Source: Odontocerum albicorne
Taxonomy: Eukaryota; Arthropoda; Insecta; Trichoptera; Odontoceridae
Length of the DNA stretch: 64,000 nt
Assembly (NCBI GenBank): GCA_949825065.1
Contig: OX463859.1
Location: 26,553,847-26,617,846, forward strand
Direction of reading: 5' to 3'
This document shows positions 12,013 through 22,583 of the stretch, one piece after another. Position 1 is the stretch's first letter; every line of letters starts with the position of its first letter. Under the pieces are notes generated by a model. It had not been told where the DNA came from. It did not search any database and saw nothing but the letters and a program-made list of their open reading frames with translations. The position numbers were made by a program, and so were the translations under genes.

Positions 12013-13012
12013 CAATGATTTGACGAAAAAAAAAAACTTTAATAATGGTTCACGATTGACTTTGTTATGTCATTTTATATTTTATGTGACGTAAATACTA
12101 GAATATTGCACCAAAATTTATTTTATAAGAACTCTACTAAAATTAACAATTTGAAACAAGTTGGTTGTTTTAAAATTTTGAAACAAATTTTAAAAATAAA
12201 TTTTGGTGAAAAACAAAATGTGTTTCGTGTCATTAAAATATGTTTACATGTATTTATAATATTTCAAGCAGCTCTATGGACTCAAATATTCACTTTACCT
12301 TTATTTGAAAAAAAAAAATAACATCGAATATGAAACAATTTGTTTACTACTTAAATAACAAGGAAGTGTTTATTGTGTAACATATTTAAATAAAACATTA
12401 AAACAAATATAAAAAAATACTCCCCAGACATAAAAAATACTCTACAATGGTACTTACCAAAAACAAAACACTTTATGACGCCAAAAAACTACAATTTTTC
12501 GATCAAAACATATGATTCAAATGTTTGTTATGATTCTACGGACTCGTTTTTCGATATCACGAAAATTTGTGAGAGATTTTTAAGAGAGCTTCGTCAACGT
12601 GACCTCTTGCGAGCGAATCGAAACAACGACTGAATAAAATTACTCCGACATACATTTAAATGGTTTGTGCCTCGGATAAAATTTATAGGAACAAGTTCTG
12701 CGCAAGAAATAATAATGCTACTAATACGTAAAAAGGCGGTAATCAGAGAGAATGAAAGAAGAAATTTGAAAGATTAAAGGATTTATAAGTAGACGATTTA
12801 AAGGAGATTGATTTTGTGGTATGCGTCAAGTGGGGCGGTTTTTTTTTCAGGATTTATCAAGGTTTTTTTATTTCAAATTGAATTTTTTTCTTCATGCAAC
12901 TTAGGGGTTGTTTTAGACATTTTTCCTATTTGAAATCATGATCGTATTATTAGCTTTTTATAAATGTGTACGTATAATAAATTCTTAATTTTTTATAAAT
13001 TCATTATATTTT
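12013..13012. other. Unassigned 1 kb
   Basis: 12500-12850 is slightly richer in G+C and contains GAGAGCTTCGTCAACGTGAC, but no frame stays open and no repeat match is seen. Confidence 0.45.
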
Positions 13013-13165
13013 GTCTTATACAGTACGACCGTTTGAGCTTATTTTCATGTGGCAATCTCTTTCAACTAACCAGAAAGATGTTAAAAAAGAATTAAGTAAT
13101 AAAAACTGGAAATGTTTTTGGCAAAAACCCTGTGGCTTACTTAGTCACGTAGATCGTTATAGAGC
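13013..13165 (-). mobile_element. SINE-B tail fragment
   Basis: Reverse tail: ATACAGTACGACCGTTTGAGC, CATGTGGCAATCTC, TTCAACTAACCAGAAAGATG and TAAAAACTGGAAATG. The head is missing or eroded. Confidence 0.6.
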
Positions 13166-13334
13166 GCTCTTGGACTTTCCTTTGTAACAAAATAGCGCTG
13201 AAAAAAGTTCTAATGTTATACAGAATTACACATTCGTGTTTATTTCTACTGTTCGTTAGCGTGGTGGTTGTTGAACAGCAGGGCTAATATACGTATGAAG
13301 GTCTAAAAGTTATCAGACCATGCATATAATAGAT

Positions 13335-13513
13335 TCCGTGGTCTATTTGGTAAGACGCTTGTCTCTCAGCCCGGAAGTTAAGGGCTCGATTCCCATTGAA
13401 CCCATTTAAAAAAAAAGCGTTCCAGTCTGGTATTCATCTAAAGCCTCTTTAGCACATTTCTGGTTAGCTGGAAGATATTACCATATGGTAATAAGCTCGC
13501 CAGTTTGTAAGTA
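13335..13513 (+). mobile_element. SINE-B copy (best preserved)
   Basis: Head GTGGTCTATTTGGTAAGACG, then CTCAGCCCGGAAG and B box GGGCTCGATTCCC; then an A run; then the tail with CCAGTCTGGTATTCATC, TAAAGCCTCTTTAGCACA, GGTTAGCTGGAAGATATTAC and ATATGGTAATAAGCTCGCC. It ends in CTGTATA, directly against a SINE-A copy. Confidence 0.75.
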
Positions 13514-13935
13514 CTGTATACAGGAGGTATATGGCCGCGGGTTAACGCATTGGACTACCGGTCACCGGTTTGAGCCCCGTGCTGTGCTATTCCCCTCAAA
13601 TAACAGGCATTTTTTTTGCCTAGTATTCGGGGGTATATATAGTAAGGATATCTATAACTTTGGTCATATATATTCTATCAAAAAAAAAGGGGGAAAAACA
13701 TGCTGGTGTGGTCCAATCGTCTAACTTCAGGTGTGCCATTGGATCCCGTACAGCAGTGTGGCCAGAGAGTTTGCTGGTGTGTAATGTAGCTAACTCACTT
13801 AAAAGAGGAGAAAAAAGAAAAATAAATGAAAATAAACTCCACAGCACAGCTTTGCTTTCCAACTAAATTAACGTTGGAATGGCGAGGGGATCCTCGACTA
13901 CAAGGCCCAGCAACGACAACGACTAAATTCAACAA
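13512..13935 (+). mobile_element. SINE-A copy
   Basis: Head with TGGCCGCGGGTTAACGCATTG and B box CCGGTTTGAGCCCC; body ACATGCTGGTGTGGTCCAAT and CACAGCACAGCTTTGCTTTC; end GGCCCAGCAACGAC. Close to the copy at 1867, which fixes the family's length at about 400 bp. It abuts a SINE-B. Confidence 0.75.
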
Positions 13936-13989
13936 AAGTGTACAATACGTTACAATGAAGGTGATGGAACGAAACATATATTTTTTTTA

Positions 13990-14320
13990 TTTTTCAACCA
14001 AGTAATTCTGTAGTTCAATACATTTAGTAAAACGGGGAATTAATATCACGATATCACTGTTAAAATATTCCGAAATTTGATCTAAAAATTTCAGGACAAA
14101 TTCGTTTTTTTTTTGTTTTTCAACTTCGCCCTTTTTTAATTTTCTTTCCAGGCACATAAGATTTCAGTTTTCAAAAGATGGTGGGTGAGTCGATTCTTGG
14201 AATCCATAGTTTTCAATGGCGTCGTTCGCATAAATCGTTTCTGTGAAAACGCGCTCTAACTTGTTGACTTTTGGACTTAAGTGGCACGTTTCATCGGGAA
14301 CACACCAATGTCAAGAACAC
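13990..14320 (-). pseudogene. Unrecognised minus-strand coding-like relic
   Basis: On the minus strand a frame of about 108 codons with a single internal stop reads LERVFTETIYANDAIENYGF, and later EFVLKFLDQISEYFNS and IVILIPRFTKCIELQNYL. The residue mix looks coding rather than random, but I do not recognise a family. It could be part of a transposon protein or a broken host exon. No splice sites are convincing. Confidence 0.25.
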
Positions 14321-14726
14321 TCCCCAAGTAAGAAATTTGTAGCTGACGTAATAATTTATTTTCAGGATGTTAGGTGATTAAATCAATAGTCCTGACGCCT
14401 GGGAGAAATCCTAAAGTTGGTTCATTGTGAATTCTTGTTTGCAAATGTATATACTTCATTAGGATTACTGAAAAAAGGTTATGGTCGCATTCCGGGTCAC
14501 CGAGAGATCGAATGTTATTTGCGAACTAAGAGATGAATCGTAAAAAATAGGCAATGACGGAGAGTGACTTTTTCCATATTTGCAAATATAACTTAACCGA
14601 TATCAACCGTTTTATCAATCTGAGTCAATATTTATTACAAATAGTGTAAAGACATGGTGAGTTAAGGACAGAGCTTTGTAAGTTGACTCAAGTATCGCGT
14701 ACAATCAACTTACATTGCTGTCTTAA

Positions 14727-15330
14727 ATACTTTTCGTAATACGATATGTTCATTTTGTCTTCCGAATCTGTGTCTGAGAGATGCTCTTTCGCAGAGGAGT
14801 AGTACTTTGAGATCGATTTTGTCTGCACCGAATACATTGATAGGGTAAAACGACACGGCTTTTGCCTTTGCTGGTTCTGTTACGTGGAAAAGTGCCTCTA
14901 AGGATATGGGTGCGTGTACAGCTTTCGGTAGCACTTGAGACAACCCTTTTTAGAAGTATGATTAAAATTTATACACAATACACATACACTACATTAAACC
15001 TAAAGTTGAATGTGTTGCTATCACGTATAGGGTGATCTATAAAGGTTTCTTTATGGGTTGTCTTCCCTTGGTAGGTTTTTTGCGCTTTTCTTACCAAATA
15101 TGTTTTTCTATACACATGCAGATGCGGTTAAGTAACATATCTAATGGTCACAACCTACACCTTCCCAATTATACACGTGATTAAGAATGATTTTTTAAAA
15201 TATTTTTAATCTATCAAAAATTGTGAGGTTAAATCTCAGGCTGGAATGTTCTAGATGAGAATCCATTCTCAAAACGGTCCTTTACAAACTGTAGCTTTAT
15301 TTTTCCTACTGGAATTTGTTTGGAATTACT
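14727..15330 (+). pseudogene. LINE-B C-terminal coding end plus 3' UTR
   Basis: The plus strand from about 14738 reads SFCLPNLCLRDALSQRSS, LRSILSAPNTLIG, stop, then NDTAFAFAGSVTWKSASKDM and GACTAFGST, stop. This fits the last part of a LINE protein, where an 'AGP..WN.LP..IRDM' block precedes the end; the 35.9 kb copy keeps HLVAWNGLPLSFRDM. The 3' UTR follows from 14945 with the same order as at 26190-26530. Premature stops show it is dead. A longer minus-strand ORF over 14710-14943 is a shadow. Confidence 0.65.
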
Positions 15331-15514
15331 GGTTTATCTACGGTAGTGAAATGCAATCAGTGGAACACTCATGTATTGTGATTAGTACGTTGATGACAAA
15401 AGGGCTACACCGTTGAAGGATGTTGAGCAACCGTTTAGGAATATACTAATTGATAAAAATAAAAATAAGTTTTGGATTTCCTAAATTGGATTTTATTGTA
15501 TTGCATGATACGAG

Positions 15515-15760
15515 AAGTATTTAAATAAATAAATAAATACAGGTTTATTGACAGCAACATAGTATGTACATAATACATTTAGACACATTTCAAGAACACA
15601 TTAAAAAGAGGATACATAAAAAAAAACAGAAGCTATCAAAAGGTCTGAGCTCATCAAATAACATCCCCCCGGCCAAGATACACCCCACCAATATAGGGCG
15701 AGCCCAGCCACGGGGAAACCAGATGTTTTTCAGCCCACATCCTTGAACATCTAATAAGAA
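15515..15760 (-). mobile_element. LINE 3' end with ATTT-type tail
   Basis: On the minus strand the block ends GTCAATAAACCTGTATTTA followed by TTTATTTATTT, i.e. a polyadenylation signal and a 4-bp microsatellite tail, as in CR1-like LINE ends. Upstream lies a GC-richer patch (CCCCCCGGCCAAG, CAGCCACGGGGAAACC). No reading frame recognised, so the family is open. Confidence 0.4.
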
Positions 15761-16435
15761 GAGAGAGAAAAAAAGGGAGCTGCGAGTTGCTACCTGTGAT
15801 GTCCTCTTTCTTAAGGGGTCAAATTTGTGCCATCTTTTTTTCTTCCTTTATCATACATGCAGAAATCTGTTGGCACGATATTTTCATTATGAATTTCATT
15901 TTAAACTTTCTTAATGATTGTAAATATGTATTCCAACTGTGAAAGTGTTGACTTTCTCTTTTAAATTCCTTTTTTAATTGGAATAATTATCTTTTTAATG
16001 TAAATATCTGAATATGTTGTAAGCATATTGTTCAATAAATTTTATTTACTCTATTAATACTTCAATAAATTTAATTTGATTTGTATAATATAAAATACTT
16101 GAAGAGAGAAGTTTTATTTCTCTTTTTAAATTAAATTCAGAAATACTTACTGTTGGAAGAAGCCTTCTGGAAAACGAACGGTCGCTACTTACACATGTTT
16201 CGAGAAAGTCTACCTGAAAAACTAGGGGTTGCTTCCCGACCTGCTACGATAAAAAAAATGTAACAATCAGGTGCAAAAGATATCTTGTCATTTGCCTGCA
16301 CAACAAAGGAATCACATTGTTTTATCAATGATAAAATAGTGAATTTTTTAAACGGATTGAAAATAAACTTTTTGTTTAATATTTTGTTTGGGAAGGAAAA
16401 GTAAGATAACATGCTGAAAATGTATTCTCCCGATT
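15761..16435. other. AT-rich DNA, no gene recognised
   Basis: No shared repeat and no coding frame found. Confidence 0.45.
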
Positions 16436-16519
16436 GATTTGTTCTTTTAACCCATAGATTTGTTCTTTGTACCCATAGATTTGTTCTATTAACCTATAGA
16501 TTTGTTCTTTTCACCTATT
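16436..16519. repeat. 21-bp tandem repeat, 4 copies
   Basis: Four head-to-tail copies of GATTTGTTCTTTTAACCCAT with one more base, differing at a few positions. Confidence 0.8.
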
Positions 16520-17187
16520 TTTTTTATAGTTATCTCTTATCAAATTTGTAAAAATGTTCATACGTCTTATTGTTCCTAAACATCCGAATCATGTTTCACG
16601 AAATGACTACCGGCCAATCTCGTGCCTACCTGTTTGTTTCAAGTTCTTTCATATATAAACACGTGTATATAAAATAAATAAAATTAGAGAGATACTGAAT
16701 GGTACCAAAAAAAAAACATTTTTTTTGGCTACCTGGAAAAAACATGAAACACTTTGCTTTCCGCTTGAAAAGTTTTAACGTTTTTATTCAACGAAGTACT
16801 AGCAAAAGTTGATGGAGTTTCGTAAGCGTACAGATAAGTTAATCATACTTGGATGGAAACACGTGTAAGATTAAATGTTTATTATACTAATGGAAGCTAT
16901 ATAAAATTGTAATACGTTTTCGTAAAACAATTTTTGTCAATCTTCGACTTTGACTTCTGGTTTAATCGAGTCTCCTTGTGGGAAGTTCTCTTGGCCCTGA
17001 GGCACCATTTCTATCGATCACGGGCTGTCGACTCTTCCATAATTTTACGTCCCAAGTAACTTTTCTCATCCATAGGGAAAGTGGCTTCAAGTTTTTTTTT
17101 CTCCTACTAAATATCCCTGTGGCTCGAAGATATCTTGGATTCTTGTCGGTATATTTAAACAAAAATCAATCTTGTTTTCACTTCAGA
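16520..17187. other. AT-rich DNA, no gene recognised
   Basis: Overlapping short frames around 16962-17253 on both strands show no motif. Confidence 0.45.
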
Positions 17188-17282
17188 AGCTTTATGGTTT
17201 GTTGGCATTTAGAATATTTATGGTTAGTTGGTAGAGATGACTGTCACATATAAATAATCCCACCCCAGTTGTCCCGTATACA
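17188..17282 (+). mobile_element. SINE-B tail fragment
   Basis: Contains GGTTAGTTGGTAGAGATGAC, TGTCACATATAAATAATCCC and GTTGTCCCGTATAC, co-linear with the SINE-B tail. Confidence 0.5.
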
Positions 17283-17574
17283 AAAAAAATACAATTCTTT
17301 CAATTTCGTTGACAGAAACCATTCGTTTAATTTATTTTTACGTCGCAATTTAGTGACCAAAACTTAATTCAAGGATGCGTTATCGATGTTGTTAAAATAT
17401 TGAATAATCAATGAAACTTTATAATGTCGTGCCTTCAAATGTTAAAAAAATATATTACAATGCGGCATTGGCGGGTGGAAAGTGAGAAGTGAGAAGATTT
17501 TAAAGGTCACATAGACATGTGAGATAATGACTCATGCGAATGTTGAGCGTGTGATAAAGAGTTGCATGATAAAT

Positions 17575-17840
17575 TGGAATTCAAATATGTGTCAGAGTAT
17601 TAATGCAGAGTGTGAATATGTCAGCATGTTAATTTAGAGTGTTAGTATATACCACGATATTAATGCGGAGTGTGAATATGTGTCAGGATATTAATACAGG
17701 GTGTGAATATATGTCAGGATATTAACGCAGAGTGTGAATATGTGTCAGGATGTTAATGCAGATTGTGTATATGTGTCAGGATATAATGCAGATTGTGTAT
17801 ATGTGTCAGGATATAAATGCAGAGTGTGAATATTTCAGCT
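17575..17840. repeat. 31-bp tandem repeat, about 8 copies
   Basis: Units read TGTCAGGATATTAACGCAG and AGTGTGAATATG with variation; the later copies are the most alike and one has lost a base. Confidence 0.75.
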
Positions 17841-18741
17841 GAGTGTTTTAATATTTAGAACAAATATATGAAATTCGTTATTCAAGCATGATACCACTTT
17901 CCTGGTAAAAATTGTGATTTTATGCCTTTCTCAACAGAGACTATGAACATGAATATCGATCCATGTGTATAATGTCAATATTTTAATAAACCGTATAATT
18001 TGCACCAATATACAAGGAAACTATGTGATGTGATATGTATTTCTTTTTATGTCTTCTTATATTTTTGTGTCACTTTCAACAATTGAACACAAAGTTATAC
18101 CAGGAATATTTTCGTTTAATATCCGGGACTCAAATTCAATTCAACTTTATATATGCGCATACATTATATAACGTAAAATGTTAAGATATTTCTGATTCCC
18201 TGTCGCTTTGATAAGGGGAAAAATATTCATTTTATGTTGTGTACAGAGGAATTCCTGAAAACTTTTACTTTATTTGTACATTCCTCGACATTTTGACAGG
18301 TGTACGATTAGGGTCGTCTGATCTAAGATTTAGGGGTTTGCATAAAAAGGCAAAAAGGCTATTCACCTTAACCGGCCGTCGAGTCCGTTAAAAAAACATT
18401 TGTTTTTTTTTATTAGATTCATAGAACTTTAATAACTGTTTTTTTTTTCGAAGGAACTGTCACATCCCGTAGATATTATTTTGATTGTTTAAAAATTTAA
18501 ATTCTTTTTCATATATTTTCGAAAAATTTCACATTCTTGTTCCTTTCAATCTGGCGATGGCGAATTTTCTTGTACACCAACACACCACACCTCTTTTTTG
18601 ATACATTAATTTGCGGTTCACTCGGCACCACTCTGGAATAAACTTTCAAAAAGTTATGGGATGAGCCCAATCCTCATTTACGGTTAAGTGAGAACTAAAA
18701 GTATTATTTTTTTTATTTGTTTATATGCAACAAGATTTTTT
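17841..18741. other. AT-rich DNA, no gene recognised
   Basis: Includes several T runs. 18540-18660 is a little GC-richer (CTGGCGATGGCGAATTTTC) but has no frame or repeat match that I can see. Confidence 0.4.
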
Positions 18742-18905
18742 TTTAAATACATACATTGTAAAGAACGACAGGTAGTTTAATGTGGACACAAAGTTTAAAT
18801 ACATACATTGTAAAGAACGACAGGTAGTTTCATGTGGACACAAAGTTTAAATACATACATTGTAAAGAACGACAGGTAGTTTCATGTGGACACAAAGTTT
18901 AAATG
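18742..18905. repeat. 52-bp tandem repeat, 3 copies
   Basis: Copies start at 18742, 18794 and 18846 with TTTAAATACATACATTGTAA. A fourth start at 18898 runs into unrelated sequence. The unit contains AACGACAGGTAGTTTCATGT, the same block as the R3 repeats at 33.9, 40.0 and 46.5 kb, so the array grew from an R3 end. Confidence 0.85.
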
Positions 18906-18965
18906 GATTTAGGTTTGTTGCCTTTCATTTGTCGTGATCCTTGTAAACCAAGCTATGGATTGTAT
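18850..18965 (-). mobile_element. R3 repeat end
   Basis: GGATTTAGGTTTGTTGCCTT, CATTTGTCGTGATCC and AAACCAAGCTATGGATTG match 33990-34070 and 46500-46580. R3 read on this strand ends in a T/A-rich tail, so its 3' end points left. Confidence 0.5.
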
Positions 18966-19494
18966 TTTGGTGACCAAATGGTGCTCAAAACGTTGTTAAC
19001 TTCATTGATCCGTAGCAAACTAGAAAGCAATCCTTGCATTTGGAGGCCGGCGGGGGCGCAAAACTCACTCATGGTGGAGAAGGTAAAAAAAAATATCTAC
19101 GATATATCTATGAGTGAGTTCGGTGTCTATCCATGGCTTAATCCTACTCAGTTTCTGCTGGGCATGCTCGGGTATAACTCCTTGAGCGTAAGAAGAGATC
19201 TGCGTCTCCTGGTATACGTTGTCAAACTCGTTCGAGGAGTTGTGAGCTGTCCAGCATTACTATAAAGATTAGCGTTAAATGTTCCCAACAATTACACTAG
19301 ACTGCGCCGGCAAGAATTGTTCTCAATAACATACGCAAGAACGGGTCTTCCAGCCGTTATGCCTGTTGGAAGGGCCTTAACTCTTCTGAACGTGACTGCT
19401 TCGGATATTGACATATTTCAGATCACATTACATAAAGCAAAAGTAAATTTTCTTTTAAGATTGAGCGCGCTAGAAAGCACTCAACGTATTTAAG
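18966..19494 (+). pseudogene. LINE reverse transcriptase C-terminal fragment
   Basis: One frame, broken only by a stop at 19263, reads LLTSLIRSKLESNPCIWRP, then YNSLSVRRDLRLLVYVVKLV and, past the stop, LNVPNNYTRLRRQELFSITY. This parallels LINE-A at 3400-2990 (LIRSKLEYASTVWAPHQ; LYVPNKYSRARNHPLF), so it is a cousin of LINE-A. The fragment is 5' truncated at the R3 boundary and ends with TAA near 19492. A frame starting at 18903 crosses the R3/LINE junction and is not a real gene start. Confidence 0.7.
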
Positions 19495-19544
19495 TGACTT
19501 TGAATATATGTGTATAGTATGTATGTGTATGTTTGTATGTATAT

Positions 19545-20261
19545 CAGGGCTGTGGAGTCGGATGAAAATTTACCGACTCCGACTCCGGCTTTATTTTATA
19601 CTCCGACACCGACTCCGACTCCGACTCCAACTCTTGACTCTGACTTAAATTTTTATTTTTTTTTATAATTTACTGCGTCTACCTAATGTATTTATATTGA
19701 CTTATTAATAATGGACACAGGTATAAATAAAAAAGAAATTATATTCGTACACAAATGAAACAATTTAACAAAAAAATATATAAACAATACGGATTAAGCA
19801 ATATCTTCACACAAAAATAATATTAAAAATATATATTAATATTTAAAAAAAGAATTAAATAAAACTTTTAAAATAATTAGAAAAACAACACAGATAGGTA
19901 TTCAAAAAAATAAGAAAACACTTTAAAATTAAAAGGTTGCTTCATTTGTTTTCATACGTTAACTAAATCTTATTTATATTGTTTATTATTTTTTTTATTC
20001 AATATTGAATAGAACACAAGATTTTTGAGAACGCCCGAATGCGGCGGCATCTTCCGAAGTAATGAGCGAATATCGTGTGCTGATATAATACACTAACAAT
20101 ATTTAGGCATGGACACGCCGCGCGTGTTTTGAGCATGAAGCAGATGTTCACATGGACACGCCAGGCGTGTTCTCAGCATTGGATAAGTTAAAGAAAATGT
20201 TAAAATAATTAAACGGAGTCGGAGTCGGTCGATTTTTTCCGACTCCGACTCCACAGCCCTG
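19545..20261. mobile_element. 717-bp MITE with CAGGGCTGTGGAGTCGGA ends
   Basis: Left end CAGGGCTGTGGAGTCGGA and right end TCCGACTCCACAGCCCTG are exact reverse complements over 18 bp. Both ends continue inward with repeats of GACTCC / GGAGTC. Flanking octamers ATGTATAT and GTATATAT agree at 6 of 8, so a hAT-like 8-bp duplication is possible but blurred by the AT-rich GTAT-repeat target. The interior is AT-rich and codes for nothing. 20106-20135 and 20150-20180 are two copies of a 30-bp block holding a small palindrome (ACACGCC..GGCGTGT type). Confidence 0.8.
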
Positions 20262-20454
20262 GTATATATGTATGGATATACATTTTTTTTCAAATTTGAT
20301 ATGAGTTTTTTAAATTTTAAATAATGGAAAAAAAATTATTTATGTTAGCATTTCTTGTATCTTTCTTGTATTTTTCAATGTAATTGGGCTAAGCCTGTTT
20401 TGAGGAAAAAAAAATCTTGCTGAGGAAAAGTAAAAGATGTATTAATTTTATATA

Positions 20455-20690
20455 TTATTTATAGTTAATGCATAAACATTGTGTAGGTTTTAAGACATTG
20501 TAATTCGTTTTATCAAACACTGTTTATTCCACTTAATGTAAAGCTATAACCCTACCGGTTTCAAGGTTTTCACCTCAGTCTTGTTTGTGCTCACCTGGTG
20601 ATTAGGTGAAAACCTTCAAACTGGTAGGCTTATAGCGTTACATAAAGTGGAATAAACAGTGTTTGATAACACAAATTACAACATATTAAA
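20455..20690. mobile_element. Penelope-like terminal repeats, fold-back form
   Basis: 20519-20580 (CAAACACTGTTTATTCCACT ... ACCGGTTTCAAGG) and 20605-20670 (inverse) form an inverted repeat of about 65-70 bp with a short centre. Left flank TTATTTATAGTTAATGCA is the outer end found in the other copies. The same arms enclose a GIY-YIG fragment at 22004-22683, so this is a coding-free derivative. Confidence 0.7.
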
Positions 20691-20866
20691 CATATTTTGT
20701 TTATCTATTTTTAAAATAACACAGCATTTAAAAAAATCATATGAGAAATGAAAATATAAAAAAAGCTTATTAGATTATTTACCTTCAATCGTTTTATTGT
20801 AAGAACATAATCTACAAGATAATACTCAACAGTGGGAGAAAGAGGAACGGAAGGATAACATGAAAG

Positions 20867-20935
20867 AAATAGGTAACAGGCGTTAAGGGTAACATATAGG
20901 TAACTAATGTTACCCTTAACGCCTGTTACCTATTT
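20867..20935. other. Perfect 29-bp hairpin
   Basis: 20867-20895 and 20907-20935 are exact reverse complements (AAATAGGTAACAGGCGTTAA plus nine more bases) around an 11-base loop. It has no homology to the arms of nearby elements. Confidence 0.9.
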
Positions 20936-21159
20936 AATAGGTAACTAAGCGTTGTTATATTTGAAGATTTTTATATCTCAAATATATTTAATTTATAAAT
21001 ATACGCATATGTTACGTAAATGAGGTTCATGAATTTCGTAGATTTGTAAAGTACATTGATTTCATGAACATTTTTTAGAATATCATTTCCTCATTATTTT
21101 CTTTTATTTTTCTTCCTTATTCTTGAATGAATTTATTTTCTATAATTGTACCATTATTT

Positions 21160-21800
21160 ATTATATTATTTATAGTTAAGGCATTACCACTGTGGAGGTT
21201 TATAGACATATTTTTTTATACACATGACATTATTTGTGTTTAAACATGTACCGATTGACAACTATACTTAATTAAACATGTATCGATTGACAAATATACT
21301 TATTTTAAAAAATACCTTAATTCTATAAAGTTTTATAAAATTCACACTAGAAAGGTAATAGGATGGAAATTTAAAGCTCTCTAGCTTGACATTATCCCGA
21401 AAAAAAAATGCACATTTGACATTGATATATGTAGAAACGATACTCGGACTATAATTCAAGCAACTTCCAACCATCCTGATTACCATAAATTTGCCGCTTT
21501 CAACTGTATGCTTCATAGATGGCTCAGTGTCCCCTTAAATGTAGACAAATCTACTATTTTTTGGTAAAATAATCAGTTATGTAATATTTCCTTACTTAAA
21601 TTAAACAGTATGTTTGGTGTTGTAATTAGGAGAGTACAAACAAGTCTTGTTTGTGCTTCCCTTATGATGAGGTGAAAGCCTTGAAACCGGCGAGGTTATT
21701 CCGTTGCAAAATGTGGAATAAACAATGTTTGATAAAGTAAATTACAATATTTTTAAACCTCCACAATGTTAATGCCTCAACTATAAATAATATAGTAAAT
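21160..21800. mobile_element. Penelope-like terminal-repeat copy, non-coding centre
   Basis: Left end TTATTTATAGTTAAGGCATT with CTGTGGAGGTTTATAGACAT; right end from 21665 with GATGAGGTGAAAGCCTTGAA, TGTGGAATAAACAATG, CCTCCACAATGTTAATGCC, CAACTATAAATAATA. The centre is AT-rich; a minus-strand frame at 21268-21516 shows no motif. Confidence 0.6.
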
Positions 21801-21854
21801 TTGATTTCCTAAAATTTGTCATGGATTAAAACAATTAAATGTTACCAAGAAGAT

Positions 21855-21915
21855 CTTGTTGGATCGAAGATATTACTGTAGAGCAGTATGCCCGCCAGGT
21901 AAACCATGTATATCC
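21855..21915 (+). mobile_element. SINE-B tail fragment
   Basis: CGAAGATATTACTGTAG, AGCAGTATGCCCGCCAGG and AACCATGTA match the distal SINE-B tail. Confidence 0.45.
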
Positions 21916-22159
21916 GTGTACATAAAATAATTAAAATAATAAATAAACAAGATAATAAATGAAGAAATTCCGCAGAATCATTTGATTCACAATCACCAAT
22001 TCAATTCAATAATATTGTTATTTATTTTTATCAAACACTGTTTATTCCACTTTTTTGTGACAGTATAACCCTACCGGTTTCAAGGCTTTCACCTCATCTT
22101 CAGGCGAGCGCAAACAGAACTAAATGCTGTTCGAACTGGTACCGATATACACGCTTCAA

Positions 22160-22530
22160 CGGTTGGGGGCCGAGGGATGAGGGAGGCATTGGACAATTTC
22201 AGCCAAGAGCGGAGAGATTTTTGGGAAATAACTGTTCAACAGATGTTCGGATCGGTGTACTGACTTAGAAATTTCCAGGGGCTCTAATCTGTCCAATTTA
22301 TTTCCGTTACTACTGATATGTAAGAATTTGGCATCATCGATAGAAAAAGTATGGTTTTCACGGAGACAATGATTAGCCATTTCAGAATAAATTAGAGGAT
22401 ATGTTAAGGCGGATTTGTGTTCACGAAATCTCTTTTCAAAAGATCTTCCTGTCTTTCCTATATAGAAATTACCACAGTCAGCACATAAAAGTTTATGCAC
22501 AACACTGTTGCTAAGTATTACATTTTTGTC
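22160..22530 (-). pseudogene. GIY-YIG endonuclease domain of a Penelope-like element
   Basis: Read on the minus strand: a CX2C pair in VVHKLLCADCGNFYIGKTG, the YIG-type core FYIG, then RSFEKRFREHKSAL with the conserved Arg and His, MANHCLRENHTFSID, and KLDRLEPLEISK carrying the expected Glu. In these elements the domain follows the reverse transcriptase and cuts target DNA. Here only the endonuclease and C-terminal tail remain; the upstream frame is the inverted terminal repeat, so the apparent ATG at 22668 is not a real start. A second relic of the same domain is at 23880-24140. Confidence 0.85.
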
Positions 22531-22538
22531 TTTCCCAT

Positions 22539-22583
22539 GAAGATGAGGTGAAAGCCTTGAAACCGGTAGGGTTATACCGTCAC
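22539..22583 (+). ncRNA. Possible degenerate hammerhead ribozyme motif
   Basis: GATGAGGTGAAAGCCTTGAA and ACCGGTAGGGTTATACCGTC follow the order GAUGA - stem II (GGU-GAAA-GCC) - GAAA - stem III (CCGGU...ACCG) - UC cleavage triplet of a hammerhead. Penelope-like terminal repeats are known to carry such ribozymes. Against it: the CU before GAUGA is AA here, and two extra U separate stem II from GAAA. Similar sequence is at 21664-21705 (+), 22060-22100 (-) and 20553-20585 (-). Confidence 0.35.

Noticed and set aside
14710..14943. Minus-strand ORF with good-looking composition followed by GTAAGT
   Set aside because: The plus strand here codes for the LINE-B C-terminus (AFAFAGSVTWKSASKDM), so the minus frame is a shadow and the donor-like GTAAGT is coincidental.
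18903..19265. 120-codon ORF as an intact gene
   Set aside because: It begins in the R3 repeat and crosses into a LINE fragment that continues in frame after the stop, so it is a relic.
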